A stretch of 35,293 nucleotides of DNA from Paenibacillus sp. Soil766. Its GTDB lineage: Bacteria; Bacillota; Bacilli; Paenibacillales; NBRC-103111. The notes beneath the pieces are model-generated. The model was not told the origin of the DNA, did no database searches, and saw nothing but the letters and a program-made list of their open reading frames with translations. Location: the NCBI RefSeq assembly GCF_001428105.1, contig NZ_LMSJ01000038.1:1-35293 (forward strand). Direction: 5' to 3'. Position numbers and translations under genes: made by a program. Position 1 is the stretch's first letter, and the number at the start of each line of letters is the position of its first letter. Below, one piece after another: positions 8,529 to 16,553 of the stretch.

Positions 8529-8765
8529 ATAAGCTCTAACAAAAAACTTTAGTTCAAACAAACATTCAATACTGTATGAAGCCTTCTGGAGCCGTGCTGT
8601 CATCAAAAATACTCAAATCCCCCAAATTGTAGTCTTGCGACACAAATTCACAAGATAAACTTAACTCTCCGCTAACAGGCGCAAGTTACTTGTTTAAAAT
8701 CACTTTAAATGGAGGAGTGCTATTCTTGCACTGCATGAACGGCTAACGGGCAGACATTCAATCAT
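8529..8765 (+). repeat. Degenerate A/C array motifs
   Basis: An A-like stretch (AAGCTCTAAC... TTTAGTTCAAAC, 8533-8557) and two C-like motifs (CTCCGCTAACAGGCGC near 8667; CGGCTAACGGGCAG near 8730). These look like worn copies of the intergenic repeat found throughout 13-35 kb. The rest of the 8369-9035 gap shows no gene. Confidence 0.45.
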
Positions 8766-9035
8766 GCCATCGTATAAATCCACCAAACTTTCTTAGATAA
8801 TTAACATTTTTGATTGATGTGTTGAAATATCAACAAACTACATTTTTTTAACCATTGAACGTGCGCTTTATACTTATATAATAATAGACATGAGTTGATT
8901 AAACAAATTGTATTGTTAATTCAGCTATTGTTGAGGTTATAAAATTCTGCCTTTAAAAAGGCGCCAGTTTTAAGCAGGACGCATCAACAGGATTTACCTG
9001 AGCAAGGCGATCAATTCGCCGAGAAAGGAAAAGGT

Positions 9036-9515
9036 ATGATTAAGATTAGTCTAAGCAAAAGGATTAACGTCACGATGATTTTAGGGATATCCTTGTCTAT
9101 TGTGATGGCCTCATGCTCGACGAAAGATTTCGCAGCTGGGCAATCGTCGTTTTCATCAGATAGCAGTTTAAGCAGTTCAAGTTCAGAAGTGAGTAAAGAA
9201 TCCATTTATGTTGACGGCATCCACACGGCGATAGGTAACTACGGGAGGCGCGACTCGTCCATCGCAGTGACCATCAGCTTAATTGATGACGTCATCACCG
9301 GCATCCAAATTACTCCTCACGCGACGGATTCGATATCCCTTGACTTGCAACTACGTTTCGCCGAGGCGATTCCGGCGGTCGTCTTAGGGAAGCATATCGA
9401 CGAAGTTAACATAGACAGACTCGCATTATCTAACCTTACTGCAGAAGGGTTCGAGGCGGCGATTGAGCAGATTAAGGAGCAAAATAGGATCGGGCCGGCG
9501 ATTCGCAGGAAATGA
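9036..9515 (+). CDS. Lipoprotein with FMN-bind-like domain
   Basis: 159 residues. Residues 1-27 are a lipoprotein signal with lipobox MASC, followed by a Ser-rich linker (about 34-55). The rest resembles the small FMN-binding domain family: YVDGIHTAIGNY at the start, VTISLIDDVITGIQITP in the middle and NLTAEGFEAAIEQIKEQ at the end. Members bind or carry FMN covalently, or are electron-transfer accessory proteins, at the outer face of the membrane. The covalent-flavin S/T-G-A-T-type motif is not clear here, so flavin binding is inferred from similarity. GAAAGGAAAAGG precedes the ATG. Stands alone. Confidence 0.65.
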   Translation: MIKISLSKRINVTMILGISLSIVMASCSTKDFAAGQSSFSSDSSLSSSSSEVSKESIYVDGIHTAIGNYGRRDSSIAVTISLIDDVITGIQITPHATDSISLDLQLRFAEAIPAVVLGKHIDEVNIDRLALSNLTAEGFEAAIEQIKEQNRIGPAIRRK

Positions 9516-9994
9516 ATGAACGCAGAACGCTCTTTCAAGGAGAGAATCATCGAAAATTTCAGTAACGTTTAATTTGGCTACACAAAATGGTTCCTTTTTA
9601 ATTACACGTTGAACAAAATTAATACTCATATCACCTTTTGTTACTAATCATTTTCATATCTGTGTATCTAAAACAGGGCTGCAAGACGGTGAAGAGGATG
9701 ACAGGCTGAAATGATATTAATCAGTGGTATCATGCTTTATAAACGCAAATATACCGTATGAGGCAATCAATACGGCTACCAAACGTAATCATCTGTCATC
9801 ATGTTTTTTCGCAGACTATCTGTCGATAATGGGACTTTTCCGCTAACCGCATTGATTAATTTAACTATAACAAATAATCCAATTCTTATTCCGATATATG
9901 GAAATTGAGTGCTTTTTGTTAATGATATTTATAGAAATTAAATTCCATATGTTGTTATATTATAGTCGGTTAATGAAGGTAGGAGACGAATTTT
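9516..9994. other. Gap; possible minus-strand gene remnant
   Basis: No intact gene. On the minus strand at 9546-9629 an ATG with AAAGGTG upstream opens a frame beginning MSINFVQRVIKKEPF that runs into the antisense of the lipoprotein gene; it may be the first 27 or so codons of a lost gene. Just before the MFS gene, ATATGGAA and TTCCATAT (about 9895 and 9944) form an inverted pair that could be an operator. Confidence 0.3.
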
Positions 9995-11176
9995 ATGGAT
10001 AAACGAAATAATTTGCTTATATTAATATTGACAATAGGTGTATTCGGCATCTTAAATACGGAAATGGGGATCGTTGGGATATTACCTTTAATTGCCGATC
10101 ATTTCCATATCAGTATATCCAAAGCAGGGTTGCTAGTGAGTCTCTTTGCGCTTGCTGTTGCAATATCTGGGCCCACTATGCCGTTATTGTTTTCGGGCAT
10201 AAATCGCAAGAAGGTAATGTTACTGGTACTAGGTGTTTTCGTTCTGGGAAACATTAACTCCATATTTGCATCAAACTTTACCATTTTATTAATTGCACGT
10301 GTGATTCCAGCCTTTTTACATCCGGTTTATGTCTCAATAGCTTTGACAGCAGCAGCAGCCTCAGTTAGCAAGGAAGAAGCTCCAAAAGCTACTTCTAAAG
10401 TTTTTATGGGTGTAACGGTGGGGATGGTACTTGGTGCACCAGTCTCGAGTATTATTGCTAATACAACTTCGCTTGAAATGGCAATGTTATTCTTTACTAT
10501 TGTGAATGCTATAGCATTCATTGCAGTATTACTATTTGTACCATCAATGCCTGTTAAGGAAAGACTCTCTTATGGATCTCAATTAAGTGTATTAAAAAAA
10601 CCAATTATTTGGCTATCCATTGCTGCTGTCATTTTTATAAATGCAGCGATGTATGGAGTTAGTAGTTACCTTGCTGAGTATCTTGAAACGATTACGAATA
10701 TACCTGGGAAAACTACTAGTTTAATGTTATTCATATTCGGTGGGGCAAGTATAATAGGAAACATCGTTGCCGGAAAGCTGCTCACTAAAAATGCCATAAA
10801 ATCTGTAGCATCTTTTCCATTCGTATTAGGGTCAGTTTACATCTTATTATTCTTAATGGGACAGTTCACTGTACCTATGGCATTAATTATTTTAATTTTC
10901 GGAATAGTAGTGGCTATAGGAAATAATATTAGTCAGTATTGGATTACGTCCGCAGCTCCAGAAGCACCTGAATTCTCGAATGGATTGTATCTAGCATCCG
11001 GTAACTTAGGGGTAACAACTGGTACAGCGATAGGTGGATTAGTTATATCTGGAATGGGTACACAGTACGTCGTATTAGGCGGATTCCTATTCTTAATATT
11101 GAGTCTAGTATTTATTTTAATGAGAAACTACAAGTATAGTCCTATAAATCAATTTTCTAGAAAAGAATTAATTTAA
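9995..11176 (+). CDS. MFS transporter, DHA1-type (drug or sugar efflux)
   Basis: 393 residues with 12 predicted membrane helices. The first helix carries the TEMGIVGILPLIADHF pattern typical of the DHA1 AraJ/YdhP-like exporters, and the cytoplasmic loop 2-3 has SGINRKKVMLLVLG. GGAG precedes the ATG. The family exports small molecules using the proton gradient; the substrate cannot be told. No regulator gene is adjacent, though the upstream inverted pair hints at control. Intact by length. Confidence 0.88.
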   Translation: MDKRNNLLILILTIGVFGILNTEMGIVGILPLIADHFHISISKAGLLVSLFALAVAISGPTMPLLFSGINRKKVMLLVLGVFVLGNINSIFASNFTILLIARVIPAFLHPVYVSIALTAAAASVSKEEAPKATSKVFMGVTVGMVLGAPVSSIIANTTSLEMAMLFFTIVNAIAFIAVLLFVPSMPVKERLSYGSQLSVLKKPIIWLSIAAVIFINAAMYGVSSYLAEYLETITNIPGKTTSLMLFIFGGASIIGNIVAGKLLTKNAIKSVASFPFVLGSVYILLFLMGQFTVPMALIILIFGIVVAIGNNISQYWITSAAPEAPEFSNGLYLASGNLGVTTGTAIGGLVISGMGTQYVVLGGFLFLILSLVFILMRNYKYSPINQFSRKELI

Positions 11177-11255
11177 GTTGCCTATCATTATTGATCGTTC
11201 TATTTGTCACTTTACGGATTAGGTGGGAAATTGGAAAAATTAAAAATTGTCCTAG

Positions 11256-11414
11256 CCAAGGTCACGTGCTGTGTTCAGTCCGGAAGGTCCGTTCAAACTA
11301 TTCTCGATCGAACGCAGGGATCTTGAGCCGAAAGAAGTCCTCATTGAGATTAACTACGCCGGTATTTGACATTCTGACATTGGTTCATCAGGATGTCGAT
11401 GCTGCTTGGGTTGA
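11256..11414 (+). pseudogene. Zinc-type alcohol dehydrogenase N-terminal fragment
   Basis: The frame at 11277 reads SPEGPFKLFSIERRDLEP, then KEVLIEINYAGI, stop, HSDIGS: the N-terminus of a zinc NAD(P)-dependent alcohol dehydrogenase. The TGA at 11367-11369 sits exactly where the first catalytic-zinc cysteine (GICHSDI) is expected. After HSDI the similarity ends. The 5' end lacks a start codon in frame. A decayed fragment, not a functional gene. Confidence 0.75.
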
Positions 11415-11510
11415 ATTGAACAGGGTGAGACGTTTCGCGGGGATCTATTAATTTGCGCCGATGGTTACCGCATAGTGCTCACATGGGAGAAGCGACTTAA
11501 CGCGTATATT

Positions 11511-11620
11511 CTTGTCGGTTGACAAGAACATTGTCCGAATGAAGCCCGCGTAAACCGCGGGCTTTTTTAGTTATCGGATCAAGTTCTTGTCATTTGGCGA
11601 TGACAAGAACATTGACCGAT
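11511..11620. repeat. GACAAGAAC composite repeat, copy 2
   Basis: TTGACAAGAACATTGTCC, then a GCCCGCG/CGCGGGC hairpin with T run, then an inverted pair around TTTGGCGA whose arms share ATCGGATCAAGTTC / TGACAAGAAC. Same order and spacing as copy 1 with many base differences, so it is an old dispersed element. Confidence 0.8.
11544..11568 (+). terminator. Terminator hairpin inside repeat copy 2
   Basis: GCCCGCG - TAAAC - CGCGGGC followed by six T. No intact gene lies immediately upstream; it is part of the repeat. Confidence 0.7.
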
Positions 11621-11649
11621 TGCCGACTAGCAGTAAACTGACCTGAAAC

Positions 11650-11677
11650 TTGCTAAACTAGCGGGCAGGAAAGTTCA
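11650..11677 (+). repeat. C-like array motif
   Basis: CTAAACTAGCGGGCAGG followed by AAAGTTCAATC resembles the C end of the array repeat. It directly precedes a truncated HAD phosphatase gene, as a cassette boundary would. Confidence 0.45.
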
Positions 11678-11732
11678 ATCATTCGAAAAAAAACCTAAAT
11701 TATGGAATAAATATCGGGAGAGATTCGGTTGA

Positions 11733-11906
11733 AGGCAATTTGAAGCATATGGCTTCGACGCGTCTTATATCTGTTCCCATGAGCCAGAAGAGGGCTGTGA
11801 ATGTCACAAACCCCGACCTGGTTTGCTTTTAATAGCTGCGAATGAACATAGTCTAGATTTGACCTGTTGCGCTGTCATTGGTGACCAGATATGCTGGAGG
11901 CATTAA
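11733..11906 (+). pseudogene. HAD-IIIA phosphatase (GmhB/HisB-like) C-terminal fragment
   Basis: Reads RQFEAYGFDASYICSHEP, EEGCECHKPRPGLLL, then AVIGDQ. CSHEPEEGCEC is the zinc loop of D-glycero-manno-heptose-1,7-bisphosphate phosphatase-like HAD-IIIA proteins. The N-terminal half with the nucleophile Asp is missing, and the frame stops soon after VIGD. VDFIVTCTGDPLMK follows in the same frame after that stop. A decayed remnant. Confidence 0.75.
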
Positions 11907-11940
11907 GTCGACTTCATCGTGACATGCACAGGCGATCCAC

Positions 11941-12446
11941 TCATGAAATGTTTTGCAAAATATTAACGATCTTCCTTTCCATATCGGAGTCGTCTATCGT
12001 CTTCAGATATTCAGGTTTTAGCAATTGATACTGCTTCATGTTGTAGAAGTCCATAATCGCTTGTTTCAAGGTGATATCATACTGAATCGAAAATGATGGC
12101 TCGATAAAGCGTCGCAGCACAGCGTCATCTTGAACCATAAACAACACGGCATTCATTCTGTTGAAAATCTGTTGCTCCATTCCAGATTCAAAAAAAGTTT
12201 GTAAGCTTTTATTCCGATTTTGCAGGGCAACTGACAGTTTCTCAAAATGGTGCGGATAAAATTCCTTCAGATCTTGCAAGAACAGATCAGTGATAAACGT
12301 GGCACACATCAAAGATTCTAAAAATGTCATTTGAAACCGATCCAAAAAAGAGACGGAATCATCTTTGACAACGGTGTCAGCCTTCTTCGAATAATCTATG
12401 TAATAATTCACAACTTGTTCGATGATGTCGTCTTTGGTAGAAAAAA
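11941..12446 (-). pseudogene. TetR-family regulator lacking its DNA-binding domain
   Basis: The minus strand from about 12446 reads FSTKDDIIEQVVNYYIDYS, the end of a TetR HTH, then about 150 residues of ligand-binding helices to a stop at 11941. The N-terminal 30 residues or so, including the recognition helix, are absent. At the break the DNA switches without a gap into the tail of a sugar-binding protein on the plus strand. The remaining open frame starts at 12411 but cannot bind DNA as a TetR protein. Confidence 0.8.
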
Positions 12447-12694
12447 CCTCAAATTACATGAGAACTGAGTTGAAGAATCAGTTCCCCATGTATCCGACCT
12501 TGCTGGATTCGTTAACGAAAGGAAAAATATTAGCTGACCCGGATGTTCCATTTGTGTCACCTAAGCTTAATGATATTATGGAACTCAATATCCAATCCGC
12601 ATTGCGTGGTGCGATTCAGCCGAAGAATGCATTGGAAAATATGGAGAAAAGCTTCACTGAGGTCATTAGCTCTACCGGCATCATTAAGAAATGA
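12446..12694 (+). pseudogene. C-terminal fragment of an ABC sugar-binding protein
   Basis: About 80 codons read TELKNQFPMYPTLLDSL, KILADPDVPFVSPKL and ENMEKSFTEVI, typical of the C-terminal lobe of family 1 extracellular solute-binding proteins in Paenibacillus. The N-terminal three quarters, with lipoprotein signal, are missing. It abuts the broken TetR gene on the opposite strand, so both were probably cut by one deletion or recombination. A terminator follows. Confidence 0.75.
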
Positions 12695-12708
12695 GTTGAT
12701 ACAGAAAG

Positions 12709-12735
12709 GGAGCTGCAAGCCCAGCTCCTTTTTTT
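12709..12735 (+). terminator. Rho-independent terminator
   Basis: GGAGCTG - CAAGCC - CAGCTCC followed by seven T, 15 nt after the sugar-binding-protein fragment; presumably its original terminator. Confidence 0.85.
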
Positions 12736-12752
12736 GACATATTAGAAATTAA

Positions 12753-12830
12753 ATTCTGTCGATTTCGGTTCCAAATTCATGGACCCATCTCATGATCGTC
12801 GAATGGGAAACCTTAATCCTCGATCTATAC
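12753..12830 (-). pseudogene. IS6-type transposase fragment
   Basis: The minus strand reads RSRIKVSHSTIMRWVHEFG, then TEIDR, matching the N-terminal helix-turn-helix of IS6-like transposases (xRGIxVSHxTIxRWV). Only about 26 codons remain and no inverted repeats are visible. The downstream plus-strand frame at 12840-12938 (CIKRLSKLRKEERGEYPEIC) may be another fragment that I cannot name. Confidence 0.6.
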
Positions 12831-12957
12831 AAACATAAAACATGTATTAAAAGGTTAAGCAAATTAAGAAAAGAAGAGAGAGGGGAGTATCCAGAAATCT
12901 GTCCATTTGCGTATGCTTATGTGTTTTGGAAACATTAAGGTAATTGCTGCAACAAGT

Positions 12958-13060
12958 TGTTGTTCAATTAACGGCAAACGTTAACGCGGCGATGGAACCG
13001 ATCCATCGTTTGTTTTTGTTTCAGTCGCTCCACTCAACTATCGGGCAGCATAGTGGAATG
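12958..13060 (+). repeat. Array repeat (A-B-C), divergent copy
   Basis: A-like GTTCAATTAACGG at about 12959, hairpin CGATGG/CCATCG at 12988-13006 with T-rich tail, and C-like CAACTATCGGGCAGCATAG at 13034. The serine hydrolase gene begins about 100 nt later. Confidence 0.55.
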
Positions 13061-13165
13061 GGAAATACTGCTGGATTAAGTGAAATTCGAGTGATAACAT
13101 TGATAATCGATATGGTACTGGAGCCGTCACTTCAGTTGGGAACTGTTTGAGAGGAGTGGGATCTG

Positions 13166-14437
13166 ATGCAATCAATACGATTGAAACTAGAAACATATAT
13201 TAACAAATATTTGAACTTGTGGGACTTTTACGGTGTTATTCAAGTTTCCCTTAAAGGTGAAGTACTTTTTGAAAACGCATACGGCTATGCAAGTATCGAG
13301 TTCGGAATTAAAAATAATACAAATTTATGCTTCTCAATCGCTTCCATTTCAAAACAATTTACTGCCTTTGCGATCATGCTCCTTCATGACAAGAAAATGC
13401 TGGATATAGATAAATCTGCACAATTATACCTCCCTACGGAGATGAAGATTGACGAGTCGATCACTATTCATCATTTACTATCGCATACTTCTGGATTATA
13501 TAATTTTCATAGTTTTGACAATGATTTTTTTGCTGGATACAACAGAATGGATTATTCGCGAAACGAATTCTTCCGGCAGTATATTAATAAAAAACTTACA
13601 GATCAGCCAGGTACGACATATGATTACAATAATTCAAACTATAATTTACTCGCATGGATTATTGAAAATGTTTCAGGAGAGAAATATGAAGCTTATATTC
13701 GAAACAATATTTATCTACCCTTGAATATGATGAACACCGATTTTGATGACGGATGTAAACCTATAAAAAACAGGTCAACTAATTATTCAAAAGATTTTGA
13801 TTCAATCATCAGATGTCCATATTATAATGAGAAATTTAGCATTGGTGCAGGTGCCATCATTTCAAACTGCGATGATTTGTTCAAATGGTATACCTGTTTA
13901 CGGGATCGTAAAATCCTATCTCAAAAAACGTACATTAGATTTTTCAAAGAGAACAAAAACAATTACTGCTATGGACTGGAACACCATCATATTTACGGCA
14001 CAGATAGATATTCCCATGGGGGAGATCACCTTGGGATAAGCACCTATATGCAGAATTATTTCGATGAAGATATTTGTGTAATCATTCTTTCAAATAACGA
14101 AGCTATCAATCAGTACAGACTTGGTAATGCAATTTCAGATATTCTGCATCAAGTTGATGTTGATTTTCCGTTAAAACATGAAGAGTTTCCTATCAACGAA
14201 AACAAGCTTAAAGAGTATTGCGGAACCTATTTGAAAGATAAGATCCAAGTAGAACTTATTAATGGAAAATTATACTTTACGAGATTTTCAGGAAATCTTC
14301 ATATTGAGATCTACCCTGTAGGCGAAGGGAGATTCGCTCGGAGATATTCTGACCAGATCCATCCGTACAGTATTGCTAAAACCGAAGATGGCAAAATGAC
14401 TTTCTTCGGTTATATCAAGGATGATCCTGCAATCTAG
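13166..14437 (+). CDS. Serine hydrolase, beta-lactamase/PBP-like (class C fold)
   Basis: 423 residues. The class C motifs are present: SxxK as S60-I-S-K63 after FSIA, YxN as Y154-N-N156, and HGG in YSHGGDHLGIS near residue 290 in place of KTG. HLLSHTSGLYNF (103-114) is also typical. The C-terminal 90 residues form the extra beta domain common to these esterase/D-aminopeptidase-like proteins. There is no signal peptide, so the enzyme is probably cytoplasmic, which argues against cell-wall work. Substrate unknown. GAGGAGTGGG precedes the ATG. A single-gene unit bounded by array repeats on both sides. Confidence 0.88.
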   Translation: MQSIRLKLETYINKYLNLWDFYGVIQVSLKGEVLFENAYGYASIEFGIKNNTNLCFSIASISKQFTAFAIMLLHDKKMLDIDKSAQLYLPTEMKIDESITIHHLLSHTSGLYNFHSFDNDFFAGYNRMDYSRNEFFRQYINKKLTDQPGTTYDYNNSNYNLLAWIIENVSGEKYEAYIRNNIYLPLNMMNTDFDDGCKPIKNRSTNYSKDFDSIIRCPYYNEKFSIGAGAIISNCDDLFKWYTCLRDRKILSQKTYIRFFKENKNNYCYGLEHHHIYGTDRYSHGGDHLGISTYMQNYFDEDICVIILSNNEAINQYRLGNAISDILHQVDVDFPLKHEEFPINENKLKEYCGTYLKDKIQVELINGKLYFTRFSGNLHIEIYPVGEGRFARRYSDQIHPYSIAKTEDGKMTFFGYIKDDPAI

Positions 14438-14503
14438 CAGTTTGGGTGAACTGATCCATACATACATCATGAAGATACCGCTGAATCTGTTAAGGTGGCC
14501 TCA

Positions 14504-14600
14504 TTGAAGTAAAGGGACACGATAGTTCAGCCTCAATATTACATAAGGCCGCCGCGAGATTGAGCCGGCGGCCTTTTCTACGCTAACTGACAGAATAATT
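14504..14600 (+). repeat. Array repeat (A-B-C)
   Basis: A: TTGAAGTAAAGGGACACGAT then AGTTCA (14504-14528). B: AAGGCCGCCG pairs with CGGCGGCCTT (14545-14575), a strong terminator for the serine hydrolase. C: CGCTAACTGACAG (14581-14593), followed at once by a promoter. Confidence 0.75.
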
Positions 14601-14606
14601 TAAGTC

Positions 14607-14636
14607 TTGACTGATTTACAAGGTTTTGGTTATTAT
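14607..14636 (+). promoter_or_regulatory. Sigma-A promoter of the Nudix unit
   Basis: TTGACT, 18-bp spacer, TATTAT. It begins 14 nt after the C motif, the position where other units also keep their promoters. Confidence 0.6.
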
Positions 14637-14643
14637 TACCATA

Positions 14644-14811
14644 ATGCTGAAGGAACGGGGAGATTCGAGTGGTAAATCTATTCTTGAAACAATCCCATCA
14701 TTACGAGAAGCGTTAACACATTCCTAAAAATATGGGGATGGGTTAACGCTTTTCGCGATACCCATCCTGCGAGATACAACGCGCAGGACCAAAGGTCTAG
14801 CGCGTTTTTTT
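14644..14811 (+). promoter_or_regulatory. Two-hairpin leader ahead of Nudix gene
   Basis: A 27-codon frame (ATG 14644; MLKERGDSSGKSILETIPSL...) ends in the first hairpin, AGCGTTAAC (14709) with GTTAACGCT (14742), whose stem continues with CAT/ATG and CC/GG. The second is a clear terminator: AACGCGC...GACC - AAA - GGTC...GCGCGTT with seven T (14778-14811). The Nudix ribosome site follows within 30 nt. It could be an attenuator or merely a broken upstream unit with its own terminator. It matches no riboswitch class I know. Confidence 0.45.
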
Positions 14812-14846
14812 GTTTCAGAAATTAAATAAAACGGAGGTATTAAGAA

Positions 14847-15317
14847 ATGGCAATTATGACAGATTCAATGGGGAATATTTTCTTAGAATTCTTAAAAATA
14901 GAAGAGGAGAAACTTGTTGTTGTCGAACTCGATGCTCCACTAACACATGCACTAATTGTAGTGGAGTGTTTGGGTAAGTACCTTTTTATGTACAACAAAT
15001 GGAGAAATAGTTGGGAATTGCCTGGCGGTGTTATTGAAGAAGGAGAAACTGCTAAACAATGCGTTATTAGAGAATTATTTGAGGAAACTAATCAAAAGCT
15101 TATTTATGTTGACTTCAAAGGTTTATTGAAATTTCGACTTCAACCAAGTTTTCATGGTCCTGAAAGGACAGAGTATGGAGCTTTGTTTTCAGGTCAGCTA
15201 AGTCAACTTGATGATTTTATTGAAAACGATGAAGCTAAGTCAATCATTCTTTGGGACGGTTCAACTGATATTGGACAAATTGCAGAGATAGACAAGAAAT
15301 TGCTTGAGTTCATATAA
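14847..15317 (+). CDS. Nudix hydrolase
   Basis: 156 residues. The Nudix box is complete in residues 61-82 (GVIEEGE, seven residues, RELFEET), with N82 in place of the usual final Gly. It hydrolyses nucleoside-diphosphate derivatives using Mg2+ held by the REXXEE glutamates; the exact substrate cannot be told. The preceding strand LIVVECLGKYLFMYNKWRNSWELPGG is typical. ATG with ACGGAGGT upstream. One gene between array repeats. Confidence 0.9.
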   Translation: MAIMTDSMGNIFLEFLKIEEEKLVVVELDAPLTHALIVVECLGKYLFMYNKWRNSWELPGGVIEEGETAKQCVIRELFEETNQKLIYVDFKGLLKFRLQPSFHGPERTEYGALFSGQLSQLDDFIENDEAKSIILWDGSTDIGQIAEIDKKLLEFI

Positions 15318-15324
15318 TTTATTA

Positions 15325-15377
15325 TTAAGCTATCTGGAGAACGAAAGCTCAGTATATCTTCATAAGGCCGCCACGGT
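15325..15377 (+). repeat. Array repeat truncated in hairpin B
   Basis: A: TTAAGCTATCTGGAGAACGA (15325). B begins as AAGGCCGCCACGG but its second arm and the C motif are missing; the sequence passes straight into the middle of a GNAT gene near 15377. Confidence 0.7.
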
Positions 15378-15379
15378 TA

Positions 15380-15748
15380 GTGCCAAATAGTAAGAAAATG
15401 AACGTTCTTGAAGAACAAATTGATACAATCAAAAGTGATCCTAATAACTTTCTACTTGTTTTTAAGGAATGCGGTGAAATATTAGGGACCGTGACGCTAA
15501 ATATATGTATACAAGCACTGCATGGAACAAGACCGTATGGAATTGTCGAGAACATTATTGTTCATGAGAATCATCGAAGTAAGAGTATTGGACAACAACT
15601 TTTACAGTATGTTGAGGACTATTGTAGGTCAATACATTGTCATCGGATTATGCTTCTAAGCAATTCAACCCGTGAAAGAGCTCATCAGTTTTTCGAACGA
15701 GAAGGATATGACGGATCAGTCAGTAAAGGATTTAAAAAATATTTCTAA
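15380..15748 (+). pseudogene. GNAT acetyltransferase missing its N-terminus
   Basis: 122 codons from a GTG at 15380 (next ATG 15398). The core is present: NFLLVFKECGEILGTVTLNI, the motif A region VENIIVHENHRSKSIGQQLL (acetyl-CoA loop in degenerate R/Q-x-x-G-x-G/A form, RSKSIGQQL), then IMLLSNSTRERAHQFFEREGY. Relatives normally have about 25-30 more residues, beginning with an IR(x)A(x)xxD strand and helix before LVPNS. Here that part is replaced by the array repeat, and the frame is open through the repeat (RPPRLVPNS) without a start codon or ribosome site. It may be non-functional, or translated weakly as a shortened protein. Confidence 0.75.
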
Positions 15749-15752
15749 TTTG

Positions 15753-15800
15753 AAGGGCTGCCGCGTGGTAGCCCTTTGCTCCGCTGACGGGCAGGATAAC
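15753..15800 (+). repeat. Array repeat (B-C)
   Basis: Four nt after the GNAT stop: B is AAGGGCT...AGCCCTT (15753-15776); C is CGCTGACGGGCAGGATAAC (15782-15800). The A part is absent. Confidence 0.7.
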
Positions 15801-15882
15801 ACGGTACATTAAATTTAAATGTCACCTAAAAATTGGAACATTTTTTAATTTATTTCCGTCTAAGCATTTGAGGTGGAGGACG

Positions 15883-16458
15883 ATGGGAAGAAATGGACAA
15901 TTTTTATGGAGAATCATTTTATGTACATTAATTTTCGGCTGTTCAACTAGTACAAATAAAGAAATTAAACCACATGAAAATTTGCTACCAGTGCAAATCG
16001 AACGAGCAGTGACTATTAACCCGAAAACAGAAAATGAATTACAGAAAAAGAAAGATGAACAATTAAAATTAGTTTCAGGACTCTTTAAACCATCAATAGA
16101 AGTGCTGAAAGAAGATGGGAAAATAAAACTTAGTTTTTATCTTCAGAATGTTTCAGGTAAAGAACAACAAATTTCATATGGGTCAGGACAAAAGTACGAT
16201 ATTATTATTTACAATGAGCAGAATGAAGAGATTTATAAATGGTCTATTAATAAAGCGTTTACTCAGGCTCTAATTGTAAGGAATTTTATACAAGATGATA
16301 AGCTTAATTTTAACGAGGAATGGAATTTAAAAGATAATAAAGGCAATTTAGTACCACCAGGGAAATATACAATTGAAGTTAAAATAATGATAAATTTAAA
16401 ATCTGAAACAACTAATCAAGATGAACTAACTGCTAGAACAATATGTGAAATCATCTAA
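15883..16458 (+). CDS. Lipoprotein with BsuPI-type domain
   Basis: 191 residues. ATG at 15883 follows AGGTGGAGG; a TTG 15 nt earlier is unlikely. The signal ends in lipobox IFGC (C about 20). Residues 70-185 fit the BsuPI (intracellular proteinase inhibitor) immunoglobulin-like domain: IKLSFYLQNVSGKEQQISYGSGQ, YDIIIYNEQNEEIYKWS and GNLVPPGKYTIEVK. In surface-bound forms this domain is thought to mediate protein binding; no inhibitor activity can be claimed. AT-rich. The 95 nt after it hold no clear array repeat. Confidence 0.7.
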   Translation: MGRNGQFLWRIILCTLIFGCSTSTNKEIKPHENLLPVQIERAVTINPKTENELQKKKDEQLKLVSGLFKPSIEVLKEDGKIKLSFYLQNVSGKEQQISYGSGQKYDIIIYNEQNEEIYKWSINKAFTQALIVRNFIQDDKLNFNEEWNLKDNKGNLVPPGKYTIEVKIMINLKSETTNQDELTARTICEII

Positions 16459-16553
16459 TAAGTAACTGCTTCGTTCGTCGAATAGTTTCAAGAATAAATC
16501 AATAAAGAGCATTTTTGTCATTTTTGCAAAGAAAGATGAAAGGGTGAGGATTT

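Noticed and set aside
12944..13150. 68-codon open frame
   Set aside because: It runs across an array repeat, has no ribosome site and codes for a low-quality sequence.
14709..14811. T-box or known riboswitch upstream of the Nudix gene
   Set aside because: No T-box sequence (GGTGGNACCGCG) and no core of a riboswitch class I can recognise; kept only as a structured leader.
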